This document shows positions 24,763-33,830 of a DNA stretch of 64,000 nt, one piece after another (within the stretch, counting starts at the first letter, position 1; every line of letters begins with the position of its first letter). A model generated the notes under the pieces. It did not search any database, was not told where the DNA came from, and saw only the letters and a list, made by a program, of their open reading frames with translations. This DNA is from Paracoccus sp. M683. GTDB taxonomy: Bacteria > Pseudomonadota > Alphaproteobacteria > Rhodobacterales > Rhodobacteraceae. The DNA lies in NCBI RefSeq assembly GCF_007096355.1, contig NZ_VKDF01000014.1:1-64000 (forward strand), in the 5' to 3' direction. The position numbers and the translations under genes are program-made.

Positions 24763-25977
24763 ATGGCCGCGAAGCTGAAGGCGAAGGACGCGCCCGATCT
24801 GGGTCGCTTCGATTGGGAAGACCCGTTCCGGCTGGAGGATCAGCTGTCCGAGGATGAGCGGATGCTGCGCGACGCAGCCCGCGCCTATGCCCAGGACAAG
24901 CTGCAACCGCGCGTGATCGCGGCCTATCGCGACGAACAGACCGACCCCGCAATCTTTCGTGAAATGGGCGAGATGGGCCTGCTGGGCGTCACCGTCCCCG
25001 AGGAATATGGCGGGCTTGGCGCCAGCTATGTCAGCTATGGCCTGATCGCCCGCGAGGTCGAGCGCGTGGACAGCGGCTATCGCAGCATGATGTCGGTTCA
25101 AAGCTCGCTGGTGATGTATCCGATCTACGCCTATGGGTCAGAGGAGCAGCGGCAGAAATACCTGCCGAAACTGGCCTCGGGCGAGTGGATCGGCTGTTTC
25201 GGTCTGACCGAACCCGATGCCGGATCCGACCCTGCGGGCATGAAGACGGTCGCGAAGAAAGCCGCCAATGGCTATGTGCTGACCGGGTCCAAGATGTGGA
25301 TCTCGAACGCGCCCATCGCCGATGTCTTCGTGGTCTGGGCCAAATCCGAGGCCCATGGCGGCAAGATTCGCGGCTTTGTTCTGGACAAGGGGATGAAGGG
25401 CCTTTCCGCCCCCAAGATCGGCGGCAAGCTGTCCCTGCGCGCCTCGATCACCGGCGAGATCGTGATGGAAGGTGTCGAGGTCGGCGAGGATGCGTTGCTG
25501 CCCAATGTCGAGGGGCTGAAGGGGCCGTTCGGCTGCCTCAACCGGGCGCGCTATGGCATCAGCTGGGGCGTTCTTGGCGCGGCCGAGTTCTGCCTGCACG
25601 CCGCCCGCCAATACGGGCTTGATCGCAAGCAGTTCAACAAGCCACTGGCCCAGACCCAGCTGCACCAGTTGAAACTGGCGAACATGCTGACCGAGATTTC
25701 GCTTGGCCTGCAAGGCAGCCTGCGCGTCGGCCGCCTGCTGGACGAGGCACAGGCCGCACCGGAAATGATTTCGCTGATCAAGCGCAACAATTGCGGCAAG
25801 GCGCTGGAGATCGCGCGTTGGGCCCGCGACATGCATGGCGGCAACGGGATTTCCGAAGAATTCCAGGTGATGCGGCATATGGCCAACCTGGAAACGGTGA
25901 ATACCTACGAGGGCACGCATGACGTCCATGCGCTGATTCTGGGTCGCGCCATCACCGGACTTCAGGCGTTCTTCTGA
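24763..25977 (+). CDS. gcdH: Glutaryl-CoA dehydrogenase
   Basis: The 404-residue flavoprotein has the acyl-CoA dehydrogenase fold with GcdH-specific features: DWEDPFRLEDQLSEDERM near the start, SGYRSMMSVQSSLVMYPI (with the substrate-binding Arg) and the catalytic Glu in TYEGTHDVHALILGRAITG. It oxidises and decarboxylates glutaryl-CoA to crotonyl-CoA in lysine/tryptophan breakdown, passing electrons to ETF. GAGGAGAACGCC precedes ATG 24763. Confidence 0.92.
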   Translation: MAAKLKAKDAPDLGRFDWEDPFRLEDQLSEDERMLRDAARAYAQDKLQPRVIAAYRDEQTDPAIFREMGEMGLLGVTVPEEYGGLGASYVSYGLIAREVERVDSGYRSMMSVQSSLVMYPIYAYGSEEQRQKYLPKLASGEWIGCFGLTEPDAGSDPAGMKTVAKKAANGYVLTGSKMWISNAPIADVFVVWAKSEAHGGKIRGFVLDKGMKGLSAPKIGGKLSLRASITGEIVMEGVEVGEDALLPNVEGLKGPFGCLNRARYGISWGVLGAAEFCLHAARQYGLDRKQFNKPLAQTQLHQLKLANMLTEISLGLQGSLRVGRLLDEAQAAPEMISLIKRNNCGKALEIARWARDMHGGNGISEEFQVMRHMANLETVNTYEGTHDVHALILGRAITGLQAFF

Positions 25978-26014
25978 TCGCAGCAGCGGGGGTTTCACAC
26001 CCCCGCACCCCCGT

Positions 26015-26087
26015 GGGATATTTGTATGAAGAAGAAAGGGCGCCACGAGACCTCGGGCGCCCTTTCTTCTTCATGAAAATATCCTGG
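26015..26087. repeat. Inverted pair of the GGATATTT repeat, doubling as a bidirectional terminator
   Basis: GGATATTTGTATGAAGAAGA (from 26016) is mirrored by TTCTTCTTCATGAAAATATC (from 26065), with GGGCGCC arms between. Together they form a ~30-bp near-perfect stem between the convergent gcdH and fpr genes. Related copies occur near 35221 and 37867. Confidence 0.75.
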
Positions 26088-26123
26088 GGGGAGCCGTCGC
26101 CAGACGGCGAGGGGCAACGCCCC

Positions 26124-26975
26124 TCAGACGCCGTCGCCGACGAACGCCTTCTCGACCACGAATTCCTTGGGGTCCGAATTGGCGCCCTCGGTCAGGCCGA
26201 AACCTTCCAGCACCGCCTTGACGTCGATGTTGAAGGCCAGGCTGCCGCAGATCATGGCACGGTCGTTTTCAACCGACATGGGCGGCAGGTTCAGGTCGGT
26301 AAAGACCTTGCCCGAGGTCAGGTTGTCGGTGATGCGGCCCATGAACGGCGTCTCTTCCCGCGTCGTCGTTGGGTAGTAAAGCAGGCGCGAGGCGAATTCC
26401 TCGCCGTAAAGTTCGCCCAGCAGCGGGTCGTTGCGCAGGTTTTCAACCAGTTCGCGGCCATAGGCCAGTTCATCGGCATTGCGGCAGGTATGCATCATGA
26501 TGACCTGCTCATACCGTTCATAGGTTTCGGGGTCGCGCATCAGCGAGGCGAAGGGCGCGATGCCGGTGCCGGTGGCCAGGAACCACATCCGCTTGCCCGG
26601 CAGCAGCGCGTCAAGAACCAGCGTGCCCACGGGTTTGGGGCGCAGGATGATCTCATCCCCCGGCTGGATATGTTGCAGCTTCGAGGTCAGCGGTCCGTCC
26701 GGCACCTTGATCGAATAGAATTCCAGCTCGTCATCCCAATTGGGCGAGGCGATGGAATAGGCGCGCAGCAACGGCTTGCCGTTATCGCCCGGCAGCCCGA
26801 TCATGACAAATTCGCCCGAGCGAAAGCGCAGGCTGGCAGGCCGCGTCACCCGGAACGAAAACAGGTGGTCGTTCCAGTGCCGCACAGCCGTCACGGTCTG
26901 GGCGTCGGGCAGGGTCTTGGCCGGCTTGTCGGCGGCGGTGGCGTTGGTCACGGTAAGGTCCAGCGTCATAGTCAT
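26124..26975 (-). CDS. fpr: Ferredoxin/flavodoxin-NADP+ reductase
   Basis: The 283-residue FAD enzyme has the FAD-binding signature PLLRAYSIASPNWDDELEF, the NADP-binding segment MWFLATGTGIAPFASLMRD and a C-terminal AMICGSLAFNIDVKAVLEGF. It moves electrons between NADPH and ferredoxin. It is last in a run with DUF934, cysH and cysI, so it plausibly supplies CysI with electrons. ATG codons at 26975 and 26969 both fit; AGGA is better spaced for 26969. Confidence 0.9.
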   Translation of the reverse strand: MTMTLDLTVTNATAADKPAKTLPDAQTVTAVRHWNDHLFSFRVTRPASLRFRSGEFVMIGLPGDNGKPLLRAYSIASPNWDDELEFYSIKVPDGPLTSKLQHIQPGDEIILRPKPVGTLVLDALLPGKRMWFLATGTGIAPFASLMRDPETYERYEQVIMMHTCRNADELAYGRELVENLRNDPLLGELYGEEFASRLLYYPTTTREETPFMGRITDNLTSGKVFTDLNLPPMSVENDRAMICGSLAFNIDVKAVLEGFGLTEGANSDPKEFVVEKAFVGDGV

Positions 26976-27023
26976 TCGTCCTGATGTCTTTAGGTCATGC
27001 GGCGGCCAGGCGAAAGGCCCGGT

Positions 27024-27395
27024 CTATCCCGCCAGCCGGGCGCGGTGGTCCCAGCTTTGCCAATCGGCGCGGGCCAGCCATTGGTCCTGTGGCTGGCGCG
27101 CAGCCAGTTCGGCCGAAATCTCGACCTCGTCAAAGCCGACGCGGCGGGCCATCGCATATTGATCCGCGATCAGCTTGCCGGTCGCGCGCAACCGGCCTTG
27201 AAAGCCAAGCGCGCGCAGGCGGCGGGCCAGGGTGAAGCCGCGCCCGTCGCCCATGGCCGGAAAGTCGATGGCGATGAGGTTGCGATGGATGTAATCCGCC
27301 AGCTCCGAAGGTGCGGTGTCCGATGCCAGCGTCACCTCGGCCGGCGCACCTGCCGGGTGAAAGCCGTCATCCTGGACGATGATCGTATCGCTCAT
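27024..27395 (-). CDS. DUF934 family protein of the sulfite-reduction operon
   Basis: The 123-residue protein (MSDTIIVQDDGFHPAGAPAE; IAIDFPAMGDGRGFTLARRL; LGFQGRLRATGKLIADQYAM) matches the DUF934 family, which is almost always found beside cysH/cysI. A role in assimilatory sulfite reduction is inferred from that link only. The start overlaps the cysH stop by four bases. Confidence 0.85.
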   Translation of the reverse strand: MSDTIIVQDDGFHPAGAPAEVTLASDTAPSELADYIHRNLIAIDFPAMGDGRGFTLARRLRALGFQGRLRATGKLIADQYAMARRVGFDEVEISAELAARQPQDQWLARADWQSWDHRARLAG

Positions 27396-28135
27396 GCCGG
27401 AACCTTTCCGCCTTGGGGGACGCGTACCATGCGCCCGCCGATGAAGTGAATGCCGCATTCGGTCTTTTCCGAGCCGCGCCAACGGCCTGCGCGCGGATCT
27501 TCGCCCGGTTTCACCGGCGAGGTGCACGGCGCGCAGCCGATCGAGGGGTAACCCTTGGCCACCAGCGGGTGCCGGGGCAGGTTGTTCTCGGCCATGTAAT
27601 CCTGCACGTCCTCGCTGCGCCAATGGGCCAGCGGGTTGATGCGCAGGCGGGCGGGCGGCTCTGGCTCGAAGAATTCCAGCGCGGTGCGCTGACCGCCCTG
27701 GAAGCGCTTGCGCCCGGTGATCCAGGCGTCAAAGCCGGACAGGGCGCGTTCCAGCGGCACGGTCTTGCGGAAATCGCAGCAGGCATCGGTGCTGAACTGG
27801 TGCAGTGTGCCGTCGGGATCGTGGCGGGCGATTTCGGCATCGGTGGCGCCGACCATCTGAACATTGGTCAGCCCCAGCTTCTTCGCCACCTCGCGCTGAT
27901 ATTCCAGCGTTTCGGGGAACAGCATCTGCGTGTCGATGAACAGGACCGGCAGGCCCGGCGCCACGACGCTGACCATATGCAGCAGCACCACCGATTCCGC
28001 CCCGAAAGAGGACACCAGCGCCACCCGCCCAAGGTCGGGATCGCTGACCGCGCGGCGCAGAACCTCGGTCGCCGCGTGGTGGCGATACCGCTCGTTCAGG
28101 CGCAGGGCGCGGCTGTCGAGTGTTTGATCAAGCAT
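27392..28135 (-). CDS. cysH: Assimilatory adenylylsulfate (APS) reductase
   Basis: The 247-residue protein has the PP-loop-like start VALVSSFGAESVVLLHMV, the cysteine motif CCDFRKTVPLERAL, a second pair in IGCAPCTSPVKPGEDPRAGR, and the catalytic Cys in KTECGIHF. The CC and CxxC pairs indicate a [4Fe-4S] APS-type enzyme rather than a PAPS reductase. It makes sulfite for CysI. ATG 28135 overlaps the cysI stop. Confidence 0.93.
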   Translation of the reverse strand: MLDQTLDSRALRLNERYRHHAATEVLRRAVSDPDLGRVALVSSFGAESVVLLHMVSVVAPGLPVLFIDTQMLFPETLEYQREVAKKLGLTNVQMVGATDAEIARHDPDGTLHQFSTDACCDFRKTVPLERALSGFDAWITGRKRFQGGQRTALEFFEPEPPARLRINPLAHWRSEDVQDYMAENNLPRHPLVAKGYPSIGCAPCTSPVKPGEDPRAGRWRGSEKTECGIHFIGGRMVRVPQGGKVPA

Positions 28136-29786
28136 CCACCTTCTCCGGGTAAAGCGCCGCCTTGAACGGCGCCACGCCAAGACGGCGATAGGCGTCGATA
28201 AAGGGCTCGTTCTCGTCCTGACGGTTTTCCAGATAGGCGCGCATCAGGCGGTCGATGGCGGGCACGACCTCTTCCGCGGGGAAGCCCGCACCGGCACGTT
28301 CGCCGATGGCCGGGATGTCAAAACCGTCGCCGCCAAGGGTGATCTGGTAATTCTCGACGCCCGCGCGATCCAGCCCGAGGATGCCGATATGGCCCAGATG
28401 GTGATGGCCGCAGGCGTTGATGCAGCCCGAGATGCGGATCTTCAGCTGGCCGATCTCGTCCTCCAGCCCGTTGGCGCGGAAGTGGTCGGAAATATCCTGC
28501 GCGATCGGGATCGAGCGGGCCGTGGCCAGCGCGCAGTAATCCATGCCGGGGCAGGCGATGATGTCGCTGGTCTTGCCGGCATTCGCCGTTGCCAGACCCG
28601 CAGGCAGCAGCGCGTCATAGATGGCGGGCAGGTCCGAGACATGGACATGCGGCAGCACGACGTTCTGGTCGTGGTTGATGCGCAGGTCGCCATGGCCGTA
28701 TTGCTCGGCCAGATCGGCCAAGAGGTTCATCTGTTCGGCCGAGGCGTCGCCCGGCGTGGTGCCCGGCGCCTTCAGCGTGATGACCACACTGGTATAACCC
28801 GGCGCGCGATGGGCGTGCAGGTTGGTATCCGTCCAACTGCGGAAGGCCGGGCGGGCGGCGCGGGCCGCGTCATAGTTTTCGGTCGGGGCCAGGCGGAATT
28901 CCGGCGCGGCATAGCGGGCGCGATAGCGGTCCAGCGCGTCGCGGTCGACGCCGGTAAATTCGGCGCGGCGGCGCAGGAATTCTTCCTCGGTCTCGGCGCG
29001 GAACACCTCCATGCCGCGTTCCGCCACGGTGATCTTGATCCGGGCCTTGTACTTGTTGTCGCGGCGACCCGACAGGTTATAGGTCGCGATGATCGCTTCC
29101 AGATAGGGCAGAAGATCCTCTTCCGGCAGGAAATCACGGATCACCTGGCCCAGCATGGGCGTGCGGCCAAGGCCGCCGCCGACAAAGACCTGAAAGCCCA
29201 GCTTGCCATCCTGTTCGACGATACGCAGGCCGATATCATGGGCCGTCACCAGCGCGCGGTCACGCTTGCCGGCCGAGATGGCGATTTTGAACTTGCGCGG
29301 CAGGAACTGATATTCCGCATGGTCGGTCGACCATTGCCGGATCAGTTCGGCATAGGGGCGCGGATCGGTCAGCTCATCCGCGGCCGCGCCGGCGAAAACG
29401 TCGGTCGTGGTGTTGCGGATGGTATTGCCCGAGGTCTGGATGGCGTGCATCCCGACAGCGGCCAGTGCGTCCAGCATATCGGGGATGTCGACCAGCTTGG
29501 GCCAGTTATACTGGATGTTCTGGCGGGTCGTGAAATGGCCGTAACCCTTGTCCCATTTGCCGGCCAGCAGGGCCAGCGTGCGCATCTGGTCGGGGCTGAT
29601 CGTGCCGTAAGGGATGGCAACCCGCAGCATATAGGCGTGCAGTTGCAGATAGACGCCATTCATCAGGCGCAGCGGGCGGAACTCGTCCTCGGTCAGGCTG
29701 CCGTCAAGGCGGCGGGCCACCTGCGCGCGGAACTGCGCGGCGCGATGGCGGACATATTCGGTGTCGATCGGGCGGGCGTCAAACAT
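28128..29786 (-). CDS. cysI: Nitrite/sulfite reductase haemoprotein (sulfite reductase)
   Basis: The 552-residue protein contains both halves of the sirohaem reductase fold and the cluster ligands C-x5-C (CPGMDYC) and C-x3-C (GCINACGHHH), which bind the [4Fe-4S] centre coupled to sirohaem. It reduces sulfite to sulfide with electrons probably from ferredoxin. ATG 29786 was chosen by homology; the longer upstream frame lies in the DUF2849 gene. The neighbours cysH and DUF934 point to sulfite rather than nitrite. Confidence 0.92.
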   Translation of the reverse strand: MFDARPIDTEYVRHRAAQFRAQVARRLDGSLTEDEFRPLRLMNGVYLQLHAYMLRVAIPYGTISPDQMRTLALLAGKWDKGYGHFTTRQNIQYNWPKLVDIPDMLDALAAVGMHAIQTSGNTIRNTTTDVFAGAAADELTDPRPYAELIRQWSTDHAEYQFLPRKFKIAISAGKRDRALVTAHDIGLRIVEQDGKLGFQVFVGGGLGRTPMLGQVIRDFLPEEDLLPYLEAIIATYNLSGRRDNKYKARIKITVAERGMEVFRAETEEEFLRRRAEFTGVDRDALDRYRARYAAPEFRLAPTENYDAARAARPAFRSWTDTNLHAHRAPGYTSVVITLKAPGTTPGDASAEQMNLLADLAEQYGHGDLRINHDQNVVLPHVHVSDLPAIYDALLPAGLATANAGKTSDIIACPGMDYCALATARSIPIAQDISDHFRANGLEDEIGQLKIRISGCINACGHHHLGHIGILGLDRAGVENYQITLGGDGFDIPAIGERAGAGFPAEEVVPAIDRLMRAYLENRQDENEPFIDAYRRLGVAPFKAALYPEKVDA

Positions 29787-30111
29787 GGCTGGCCTCGGTT
29801 TTCTTGTCGGCCTGAATGCCGTGGAAATAGTTGGAAGGACCGCGCTGGCGGAACGCCTCGCGGAAATGGGTCGGCTCGGGGCCATTGGGGCCGCGCCGCG
29901 CCTCGACCAGATAGGGGCCGACCACCAGATTGGCCTGACCGATCGCCTGCAACATCGCCAGATCGGCGATGGCTTCGTCCTCGAACAGGGTGGCTTTGGC
30001 GGGATCGGTCGTCCAGCCGTCCTCGCACATCCAGACGTTGTGGCCTTCCCGCAGGTTGTTTGCGGTGATGACGCCGGGTTTGGCGGCTGTCGGAGTGAAG
30101 GCTTTGCTCAT
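29779..30111 (-). CDS. DUF2849 protein, first gene of the sulfur assimilation operon
   Basis: The 110-residue protein (KPGVITANNLREGHNVWMCE; DGWTTDPAKATLFEDEAIAD; ending RGPSNYFHGIQADKKTEASH) matches DUF2849, whose members usually precede cysI in alphaproteobacteria. Its function is unknown. It overlaps cysI by 8 bases and is divergent from an Lrp-type regulator gene. Confidence 0.85.
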   Translation of the reverse strand: MSKAFTPTAAKPGVITANNLREGHNVWMCEDGWTTDPAKATLFEDEAIADLAMLQAIGQANLVVGPYLVEARRGPNGPEPTHFREAFRQRGPSNYFHGIQADKKTEASHV

Positions 30112-30195
30112 CTTTCTGCCCTTTCGGTGGATGTCTCTAATATAGAAAATTGTTCTGGATTTTGGCAGCGGGGTCTGGGAAATAAGGACGATACA
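30112..30195. promoter_or_regulatory. Divergent promoter region between the sulfur operon and the Lrp-type regulator
   Basis: An AT-rich stretch in a GC-rich genome, holding TCTAATATAGAAAATTGTTC with the short inverted repeat AGAA-AATTG-TTCT at 30144-30156. It is a plausible operator for the adjacent regulator. AAGGA precedes the regulator start at 30196. Confidence 0.45.
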
Positions 30196-30726
30196 ATGAT
30201 TGGGCCTCTGATGTCGGAACATGTTTCCAGCAATGCTGCACATGCACAAACACCTGTCCGGCTGGACGAGGTGGATAGAAAAATCCTGTCCCTGCTGCAA
30301 GAGGATGCCAGCCTGTCGCTGGACCAGATCGCGGATCGGGTGGGGGCATCCAAAACCCCTGTATGGAACCGAATCCGCAAGCTGCGCGAGGCCGGGGTGA
30401 TCCGCCGGCAGGTGGCGATTCTCGACCCCGAGGCCCTGGGGCTGGAGGCCTGTTTCTTCGTCCTGATCCGCACCAGCGAACACGAAAAAGACTGGGCCGC
30501 GCGGTTCCTGAAGGCGCTGCGCGAACGCCCCGAGGTGATCGAGGCGCATCGGCTGGCGGGAGACATCGACTATATCCTGAAGGTGCAGGTCAAGAACGCG
30601 CGGGCCTATGATCGCTTCTATCAGTCGCTGATCAGCGAGGTCAGGATTCACAACGTCACCGCGCTTTTGTCGATGGAGGAAATCAAGAACTCGACCGCGC
30701 TTCCCATCCCGGATGCCTCGGGCTAG
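30196..30726 (+). CDS. Lrp/AsnC-family transcriptional regulator
   Basis: The 176-residue protein has an N-terminal HTH (LDEVDRKILSLLQEDASLSL; DQIADRVGASKTPVWNRIRK) and a C-terminal AsnC ligand-binding domain (HRLAGDIDYILKVQVKNARA). It sits divergently next to the cys operon. Control of sulfate/cysteine assimilation is inferred from position; no ligand residue can be assigned. ATG 30196 is favoured over 30211 by its AAGGA. Confidence 0.85.
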   Translation: MIGPLMSEHVSSNAAHAQTPVRLDEVDRKILSLLQEDASLSLDQIADRVGASKTPVWNRIRKLREAGVIRRQVAILDPEALGLEACFFVLIRTSEHEKDWAARFLKALRERPEVIEAHRLAGDIDYILKVQVKNARAYDRFYQSLISEVRIHNVTALLSMEEIKNSTALPIPDASG

Positions 30727-30753
30727 GTTCCGCTGAAGAAAACGGGGGGGCGT

Positions 30754-31110
30754 ATGGCCGGCGACTATACCATCTGGCACAATCCGAAATGTTCGACCTC
30801 GCGCTTTGTGCTGGGGGCCCTGCGCGATGCCGGGGTTGCGCCTGTGGTGCGCGATTATCAGCAGGATCCGCCTTCCGTGGCGGAATTGCGCGCGGCTGTG
30901 GCGGCGATGGGCGGGACGCCACGCGATCTGCTGCGCCGCAAGGATGCACCAGATGACGTGCGGGCGCTGGATGGCGACGCGCTGCTTGAGGCGCTGTCGC
31001 GCGAGCCGCGCCTGATTGAACGCCCGCTGGTCTTTTCCCCGCAGGGCACCCGTCTGGCGCGGCCGAAGGAAACGGTCTTTCAGCAGTTGCCACCAGGGTC
31101 GGCCGATTGA
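30754..31110 (+). CDS. arsC: ArsC-family arsenate reductase (glutaredoxin type)
   Basis: The 118-residue protein starts IWHNPKCSTSRFVLGALR, where the Cys near residue 13 is the catalytic thiol of the ArsC/Spx fold, and ends with the family segment RLIERPLVFSPQGTRLARP. Its stop overlaps the arsH start by one base, which supports a real arsenic role over the related YffB-type proteins. No ArsR or efflux gene is nearby. Confidence 0.82.
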   Translation: MAGDYTIWHNPKCSTSRFVLGALRDAGVAPVVRDYQQDPPSVAELRAAVAAMGGTPRDLLRRKDAPDDVRALDGDALLEALSREPRLIERPLVFSPQGTRLARPKETVFQQLPPGSAD

Positions 31111-31832
31111 TGCGGCTGAGCGCCCTTTCCGATCCCGACCATCTGCCGGCGCTGGATCGCGGGCGTTTCCGCCCCGATCCCGCGGCTGACCTTGGGCCGA
31201 CGGGCGATCCGATCCGGGTGCTGCTGCTGTATGGCAGCCTGCGCCAGCAAAGCTATTCCCGTCTTGCTGCGGAAGAGGCGGCCCGTATTTTGCGGCAGAT
31301 GGGGGCCGAAACGCGGATTTTCGATCCCTCGGACCTGCCTTTTCCCGACCAGCACAAGGACGGTCACCCCGCCATCACCGAATTGCGCGATCATGCGATC
31401 TGGTCCGATGCGATGGTCTGGTCCACGCCCGAGACCCACGGCCAGATGTCCGGGCTGATGAAGGCGCAGATCGACCATATCCCGCTGTCGATGGGGGGCA
31501 TCCGCCCGACGCAGGGGCGCTGTCTGGCGCTGATGCAGGTCAACGGCGGCAGCCAAAGCTTCAACGCGCTGAACAATATGCGGGTTCTGGGCCGGTGGAT
31601 GCGGATGTTCACCATCCCGAACCAGTCGTCGGTCGCGCGCGCCTGGCAGGAATTCGACGAGAATGGCCGGATGCGCGCCTCGTCCTTTTACGAGCGTATC
31701 GTCGATGTGATGGAGGAACTGGTCCGCTTTACCGTGCTGACCCGCCAGCATCGCGATCAGCTGGTCGACCGTTATTCGGAACGGGCAGGGGTGGGCGCCG
31801 CGACGGCGGACCCGACCCGTCCGAGGCCATAG
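31110..31832 (+). CDS. arsH: ArsH-type NADPH-dependent FMN reductase
   Basis: The 240-residue flavodoxin-like protein has the FMN phosphate loop LLLYGSLRQQSYSRLAAEEA, ETHGQMSGLMKAQIDHIPLS and the ArsH segment VNGGSQSFNALNNMRVLGRW. ArsH oxidises organoarsenicals or acts as a quinone/azo reductase. It starts at ATG 31110 in the TGATG overlap with arsC. Confidence 0.87.
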   Translation: MRLSALSDPDHLPALDRGRFRPDPAADLGPTGDPIRVLLLYGSLRQQSYSRLAAEEAARILRQMGAETRIFDPSDLPFPDQHKDGHPAITELRDHAIWSDAMVWSTPETHGQMSGLMKAQIDHIPLSMGGIRPTQGRCLALMQVNGGSQSFNALNNMRVLGRWMRMFTIPNQSSVARAWQEFDENGRMRASSFYERIVDVMEELVRFTVLTRQHRDQLVDRYSERAGVGAATADPTRPRP

Positions 31833-31886
31833 AAACCGCGCGCGCCGCAGGGCCGGCACGCGCGGCGTGATCGTCATCATTCCCGA

Positions 31887-33695
31887 TCAGCGCTGCAACT
31901 GTTCGTAATCCAGCATCATATAGCGCGCCGGTTCGTTCTTCTTCTCGCTGCCCTCGTCGCTCATGATCAGCAGGCGGGGCTGGCCGTCCACGACGATCGA
32001 GTCGATGGATTCGACATTGTTCAGATTGATGATGTCGGGCAGGGCGATCGGCTCGGGCTCGGCTGCGGGCTCGCCGCTCCAGCTCCATAGCTGGGAATAG
32101 CGGTTGCCCTCATAGCCCTCGATCTCGTTCACGATCAGGAAGCTGCGCAGGATCGGGTCAAAGCTCAGCGCCCGGATGCCGCCGCCTTGCAGGGGCAGCA
32201 GGATGGGAGGGCCAAAGCGCGGCTCGGCACCTCGGTCGAACAGGGCGTCCGGGTTCTCGATCACCACGATCACCGACTGGTCCCCGGCCAGCGGCGACCG
32301 CAAGCCGACATAAAGTTGGTTTTTCTCGGCCACATGTGCCAGGCCCTCGATGTTGAGATCCTTGAAATCGGCGGTCGCGCCGGATTGGGCGGCCAGTTCG
32401 TCGCGGATCACGGCCGAGTTGATCAGCGCATCGCGCAGCCCGGTATAGGTCTGTATTTCCCCGATATTTCCGCCCGAGATGCGGAACCGCATCAGCTGTT
32501 CGCGGTCGGGTTTGCTGACCCCCTTGTTGGTCAGCGAATGCGAGGTGGTGGCATAGATCCGGTCGCTGTCGTCGATGGAAAGCCCTTCCAGATCGTCCAG
32601 CTGACGGCCAAAGCCACGCATGATCTTCAACCCCGAGCCGTGATCCTCGGTCAGGCTGCCATCCTCGGCAAAGGTCAGCAGGCTGATGGCGCGGTCGGGC
32701 TCGTCCTCGACGACGAGAATGCGGCCGTCGGGCAGTTGCTGCACGGCCGAGGGTTCATAGATCGCCTCGAACTCGCCGATGCCCATGCTGCGCAGCCGCA
32801 CGGTATTGTGGGTCTCGGCGGTGGCGACGACGCCCAGCACGAATTTCAGCCCGATGAAACAGATCAGCGAGGCCAGCAAGCCCCAACGGAAGGCGGTATA
32901 GGACAGATTCAGCAGCCGGAACTTGCGGTCAGTGACCGTGCCCAGCCAATAGAGATGGTCGCTCATGCTGAAATAGACCTGCTCGCGGTCGCGCATCAGG
33001 GCCTGCATCTGCTGCCAATGCTCGTCGCGCGACAGGCGGACACGGTCCTCATAGATCAGCAGATTGACCTGTTCCTCGGACCGGGGGCGACTGGCCTGCA
33101 ACAGCCGCCGGCGCAGATCGCCCAGCCCGGCGCGGCGATGCCGGACATCGCACATCCAGCCCCAGATCGTCTTGAACAGATCCGCCCGTTCCGGCGAGGC
33201 CGCCAGAAGCGCGAAGATGATCGAGGTTGCGGCGGTAAACATGAAAACCCCCGCTGGCATCAGAAAGGCCGGCGACGAGGCAAAGATGAACGCGCCCGAG
33301 ATCATCAGCGCCGAGATGATGAAACCGTTCAGTGAGATCATGATATTGGCCTTTGTCGCGGCCAGGGCGATGGTGTCCAGTTCGGCGCGATAGGCGTTGC
33401 GGAACATGGTCTCGACCGCCTTGTTGCTGCCGGGCAGCGGGTCCTCGGCGGGTTTGTCCTTGTTTGCTTTCTTGTTCTTCTTGCCGGATTTCGTGGGCGC
33501 ATCGCCGATTGTCTCGGCCTGATCGGCGGTGTCCCCGGCCGTCGGGTCCGGTGGCGGTGTTTCCGACGCGGGATCGGCCGTGATCGTCAGCGCCGGCTCG
33601 GGTTGATGCGGCTTCTGGCTGGTATCGGTATCTGGATCGCTATCGCTATCGGTCAGCGCAAAGTCGGTGCTGTCCTGGGTCGTTTTCTTGGCCAT
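31887..33695 (-). CDS. PycTM-like membrane domain fused to a C-terminal propeller-like region
   Basis: 602 residues. After a disordered Asp/Pro/Lys-rich N-terminus comes a segment typical of Pycsar transmembrane effectors: VETMFRNAYRAELDTIALAA, then ATKANIMISLNGFIISALMI (first helix, ~116-139), a second helix (~143-166), a basic cytoplasmic loop, HLYWLGTVTDRKFRLLNLSY and a third helix (~268-291). The last ~290 residues look like a beta-propeller of the DUF3616/phytase-like kind (SAVQQLPDGRILVVEDEPDR; QLDDLEGLSIDDSDRIYATT). The positive-inside rule puts this part in the periplasm. There is no cyclase gene nearby. ATG 33695 has GGAA upstream. Confidence 0.68.
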   Translation of the reverse strand: MAKKTTQDSTDFALTDSDSDPDTDTSQKPHQPEPALTITADPASETPPPDPTAGDTADQAETIGDAPTKSGKKNKKANKDKPAEDPLPGSNKAVETMFRNAYRAELDTIALAATKANIMISLNGFIISALMISGAFIFASSPAFLMPAGVFMFTAATSIIFALLAASPERADLFKTIWGWMCDVRHRRAGLGDLRRRLLQASRPRSEEQVNLLIYEDRVRLSRDEHWQQMQALMRDREQVYFSMSDHLYWLGTVTDRKFRLLNLSYTAFRWGLLASLICFIGLKFVLGVVATAETHNTVRLRSMGIGEFEAIYEPSAVQQLPDGRILVVEDEPDRAISLLTFAEDGSLTEDHGSGLKIMRGFGRQLDDLEGLSIDDSDRIYATTSHSLTNKGVSKPDREQLMRFRISGGNIGEIQTYTGLRDALINSAVIRDELAAQSGATADFKDLNIEGLAHVAEKNQLYVGLRSPLAGDQSVIVVIENPDALFDRGAEPRFGPPILLPLQGGGIRALSFDPILRSFLIVNEIEGYEGNRYSQLWSWSGEPAAEPEPIALPDIINLNNVESIDSIVVDGQPRLLIMSDEGSEKKNEPARYMMLDYEQLQR

Positions 33696-33830
33696 CGGTC
33701 TGTTCCAATCGGTTCGCTGCGCCCCGAACAGGGCACGTCTGTTTTGTTTGGCGTCACAAAACGGACAACGAACCGTCACACCGATTATTCCGGCAAAGGC
33801 GCGGATTCATGGCATCGGCGCGGCTGGACG

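Noticed and set aside
28389..30068. Long plus-strand open frame opposite cysI
   Set aside because: High-GC antisense shadow; the minus strand carries clear sirohaem-reductase motifs.
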